The notes below the pieces were generated by a model. The model had not been told where the DNA came from and did not search any database. It saw nothing but the letters and a program-made list of their open reading frames with translations. The position numbers and the translations under genes are program-made. Shown here piece by piece: positions 5,707 through 7,510 of a stretch of 7,510 nucleotides of DNA. Numbering within the stretch: position 1 is the first letter of the stretch; the number at the start of each line of letters is the position of its first letter. The DNA is from Gemmatimonadota bacterium (GTDB taxonomy: Bacteria; Gemmatimonadota; Gemmatimonadetes; Longimicrobiales; Gaopeijiaceae): the NCBI GenBank assembly GCA_018678395.1, contig JAHHMJ010000366.1, forward strand, positions 1-7,510, written 5' to 3'.

Positions 5707-7510
5707 ATGAACGTCGATCTTCGAGCCCTGATCGGGAAGCTGAACCCGACGACCCGTGGTGCCGTGGAAGCGGCAGCGGGTCTCTGCCTGTCGCGGACCC
5801 ACTACGACGTCGAAGCGGAGCACTATCTGCTGAAGCTTCTGGACCACCCGGAAGGCGACTTCCTGGCCATCCTGAAGCGCTTCGAGGTCGATCGCTCGGC
5901 CCTCGCCAAGCAGCTCACGGCCGCGCTCGATCGACTGCGATCCGGAAACGCGCGGACCCCGTCGTTGAGCCCTGGTCTCGTGCGCATGCTCACGGACGCC
6001 TGGACGCTGGGCTCGCTGGACCACGGTGCCGGCCAGGTCCGGTCCGGGTACACGATCCTGGCGATGATGCTCGATGCGGATATGCGTCGGCAGCTGACCG
6101 AGGCGGCTCGTGCGCTCGATCGCATCCACCCCGAGGCGCTGCGCAACGAGTTCGCGAGCATCGTGGAGGGAACCACGGAGGACGTAATGACGTCGGTCGG
6201 GTCGGGCGCCGGCGGTGGCGCCCAGCCGGGTGCCGGTGGTGGCCCGGGTGGTCCGACGCCCAACCTCGATCAGTACACGGTCAACCTCACGCAGCGGGCC
6301 AAGGACGGCCATCTGGACCCGGTGCTCGGCCGCGATATGGAGATCCGCCAATGCGTGGACATCCTGACGCGAAAGCGGCAGAACAACCCGATCCTGGTCG
6401 GTGAGGCCGGTGTTGGTAAGACGGCGGTGGTCGAGGGGTTCGCGATGCGAATCGCCCAGGGCGACGTCCCGCCCCCTCTGCGCAACGTGACCATCCGGAC
6501 CCTCGACCTGGCGCTGCTGCAGGCCGGTGCCGGTGTGAAGGGGGAGTTCGAGAACCGGCTGAAGGGGCTCATCGAAGAGGTGAAGTCCTCCGAGACGCCG
6601 ATCATCCTCTTCATCGACGAGGCCCACACCATGATCGGCGCGGGGGGCGCCGCGGGTCAGAACGACGCCGCGAACCTCCTCAAGCCCGCGCTGGCTCGCG
6701 GTGAACTCCGCACTCTCGCGGCGACGACGTGGTCGGAGTACAAGAAGTACTTCGAGAAGGACCCGGCCCTCGCGCGTCGCTTCCAGCTCATCAAGGTGGA
6801 GGAGCCGACCGAGGATCTGTGTCTCGTGATGATGCGGGGCATCGTCCCTCATCTCGAGCGGCATCACAGCGTCCGCATTCTCGATCGGGGCGTGGATGCG
6901 GCCGTCCGGCTGTCCAACCGGTACCTCCCGGACCGGCAGCTCCCGGACAAGGCGGTCAGCGTGCTCGACACCGCCTGCGCCCGTCTCTCACTCGGTCAGA
7001 ACGCCACTCCGGCCTCGGTAGAGGATGCGGAGCGGCGCCTGGCCGACCTGAAGGTCCAGGCGCGGGTGCTCAGGCGCGAAGAGGCCACCGGCGCCGACCA
7101 CTCCGAGCGCCTGGCCACGATCGCCGACGAGACCGAGAAGGTCTCGGCGCGGCTCGACGCGCTGCAGGCCCGCTGGGAGACCGAGAAGGATCTGGTGGGA
7201 CGCATCCGCTCGCTGCGGGAGGAGCTGGAGCGTCGCGTGGACGGAGCCGGTGTCCGCACGGCCAGCAAGCCGGAGGGGGAGGGCGCTGCAGCCGAAGCGG
7301 CCGAGACCGCCGACGCGGCGGGCGAGGAGGCGTCCGAGGGCGCCGACACCGAGACGCCGTTGTCGGCCGACGAGTCGTTCCAGGCCGCGATCGCCGACCA
7401 GCCCGACGAGGAGCTGCGGACGGAGCTGGCCGCGCTGATGGAGGAGCTGGAAGAGGTGCAGGGCGACGACGGGCTCGTGCCGGTCTTCGTGGACACCGAG
7501 CTGGTCGGGC
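5707..7510 (+). CDS. tssH: T6SS sheath-disassembly ATPase TssH/ClpV, 3'-partial
   Basis: ATG 5707 opens a frame that runs off the window with 601 residues visible; ClpV is normally about 850-900 aa, so NBD2 and the C-terminus lie beyond. Only a weak purine stretch (GACGAGA) precedes the start. The N domain (about 1-160; MNVDLRALIGKLNPTTRGAVE) is the ClpV type that in homologues binds the TssC N-terminal helix on contracted sheaths. A Gly-rich linker (165-182) follows. NBD1 has Walker A GEAGVGKT (232-239, Lys238), the pore-loop region VKGEFENRLK (Lys278), which lacks the ClpB-type tyrosine as in ClpV, Walker B ILFIDEAH (300-307, Glu305) and paired arginines R357/R358. All key residues are present, so an active ATPase is expected. 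DKAVSVLDTACARLSLGQ then leads into a coiled-coil middle region (about 440-511) and an acidic insertion (about 512-568). ClpV rather than ClpB is supported by these motifs and the tssEFG context. The cut is a window edge, not a pseudogene. Confidence 0.96.
   Translation, partial: MNVDLRALIGKLNPTTRGAVEAAAGLCLSRTHYDVEAEHYLLKLLDHPEGDFLAILKRFEVDRSALAKQLTAALDRLRSGNARTPSLSPGLVRMLTDAWTLGSLDHGAGQVRSGYTILAMMLDADMRRQLTEAARALDRIHPEALRNEFASIVEGTTEDVMTSVGSGAGGGAQPGAGGGPGGPTPNLDQYTVNLTQRAKDGHLDPVLGRDMEIRQCVDILTRKRQNNPILVGEAGVGKTAVVEGFAMRIAQGDVPPPLRNVTIRTLDLALLQAGAGVKGEFENRLKGLIEEVKSSETPIILFIDEAHTMIGAGGAAGQNDAANLLKPALARGELRTLAATTWSEYKKYFEKDPALARRFQLIKVEEPTEDLCLVMMRGIVPHLERHHSVRILDRGVDAAVRLSNRYLPDRQLPDKAVSVLDTACARLSLGQNATPASVEDAERRLADLKVQARVLRREEATGADHSERLATIADETEKVSARLDALQARWETEKDLVGRIRSLREELERRVDGAGVRTASKPEGEGAAAEAAETADAAGEEASEGADTETPLSADESFQAAIADQPDEELRTELAALMEELEEVQGDDGLVPVFVDTELVG

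Noticed and set aside
6204..6223. 7-bp inverted repeat GGGCGCC/GGCGCCC in tssH
   Set aside because: It falls in the Gly/Ala codons of the hinge, where GGC and GCC codons create such palindromes by chance; too short to support a regulatory role.
5497..6867. 456-codon open frame on the - strand across tssG and tssH
   Set aside because: It spans the junction of two well-supported + strand genes and resembles no family; a composition artefact.

Overview
The window is one stretch of an operon-like type VI secretion system (T6SS) core cluster. Six genes, all on the + strand, cover almost every base: tagJ (5' end cut by the window), tssA, tssE, tssF, tssG and tssH/clpV (3' end cut by the window). 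Adjacent genes either overlap (tssA/tssE 20 nt, tssE/tssF 8 nt, tssF/tssG 4 nt) or are separated by 7 to 11 nt, so one polycistronic transcript with translational coupling is the simplest reading. No promoter, terminator, RNA gene, mobile element or CRISPR array is visible, and no stretch over 300 bases lacks a gene.

Base composition is very GC-rich (about two thirds by eye), with strong G/C third positions and many long spurious ORFs in the other frames. A T6SS implies a Gram-negative (diderm) host. The long TssA and general style would fit a GC-rich proteobacterium, myxobacterium or related diderm phylum, but the lineage cannot be fixed from this sequence alone.

From left to right: TagJ (ImpE/HsiE family) is the accessory protein that in Pseudomonas links the sheath protein TssB to ClpV. 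TssA (ImpA_N family, 599 aa) nucleates or caps the growing tail. TssE (gp25-like), TssF and TssG are baseplate wedge proteins. TssH/ClpV is the AAA+ ATPase that disassembles contracted sheath; its N domain and complete NBD1 core are present, and the sequence ends in the middle region before NBD2. The genes for sheath, tube and spike (tssB, tssC, hcp, vgrG) and the membrane complex (tssJ, tssL, tssM) are not here and presumably lie outside.

The order tagJ-tssE-tssF-tssG-clpV is the one known from P. aeruginosa H1-T6SS, but here tssA is inserted between tagJ and tssE. Secondary points of interest are a VasJ-like C-terminal part of TssA in a tagJ-bearing locus, an acidic Ala/Glu-rich insertion in the ClpV middle region, a Gly-rich linker after the ClpV N domain, and two strong GC-rich hairpins, one at the tssG/tssH junction. 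I see no previously undescribed system: this is a recognisable T6SS core with modest variations.
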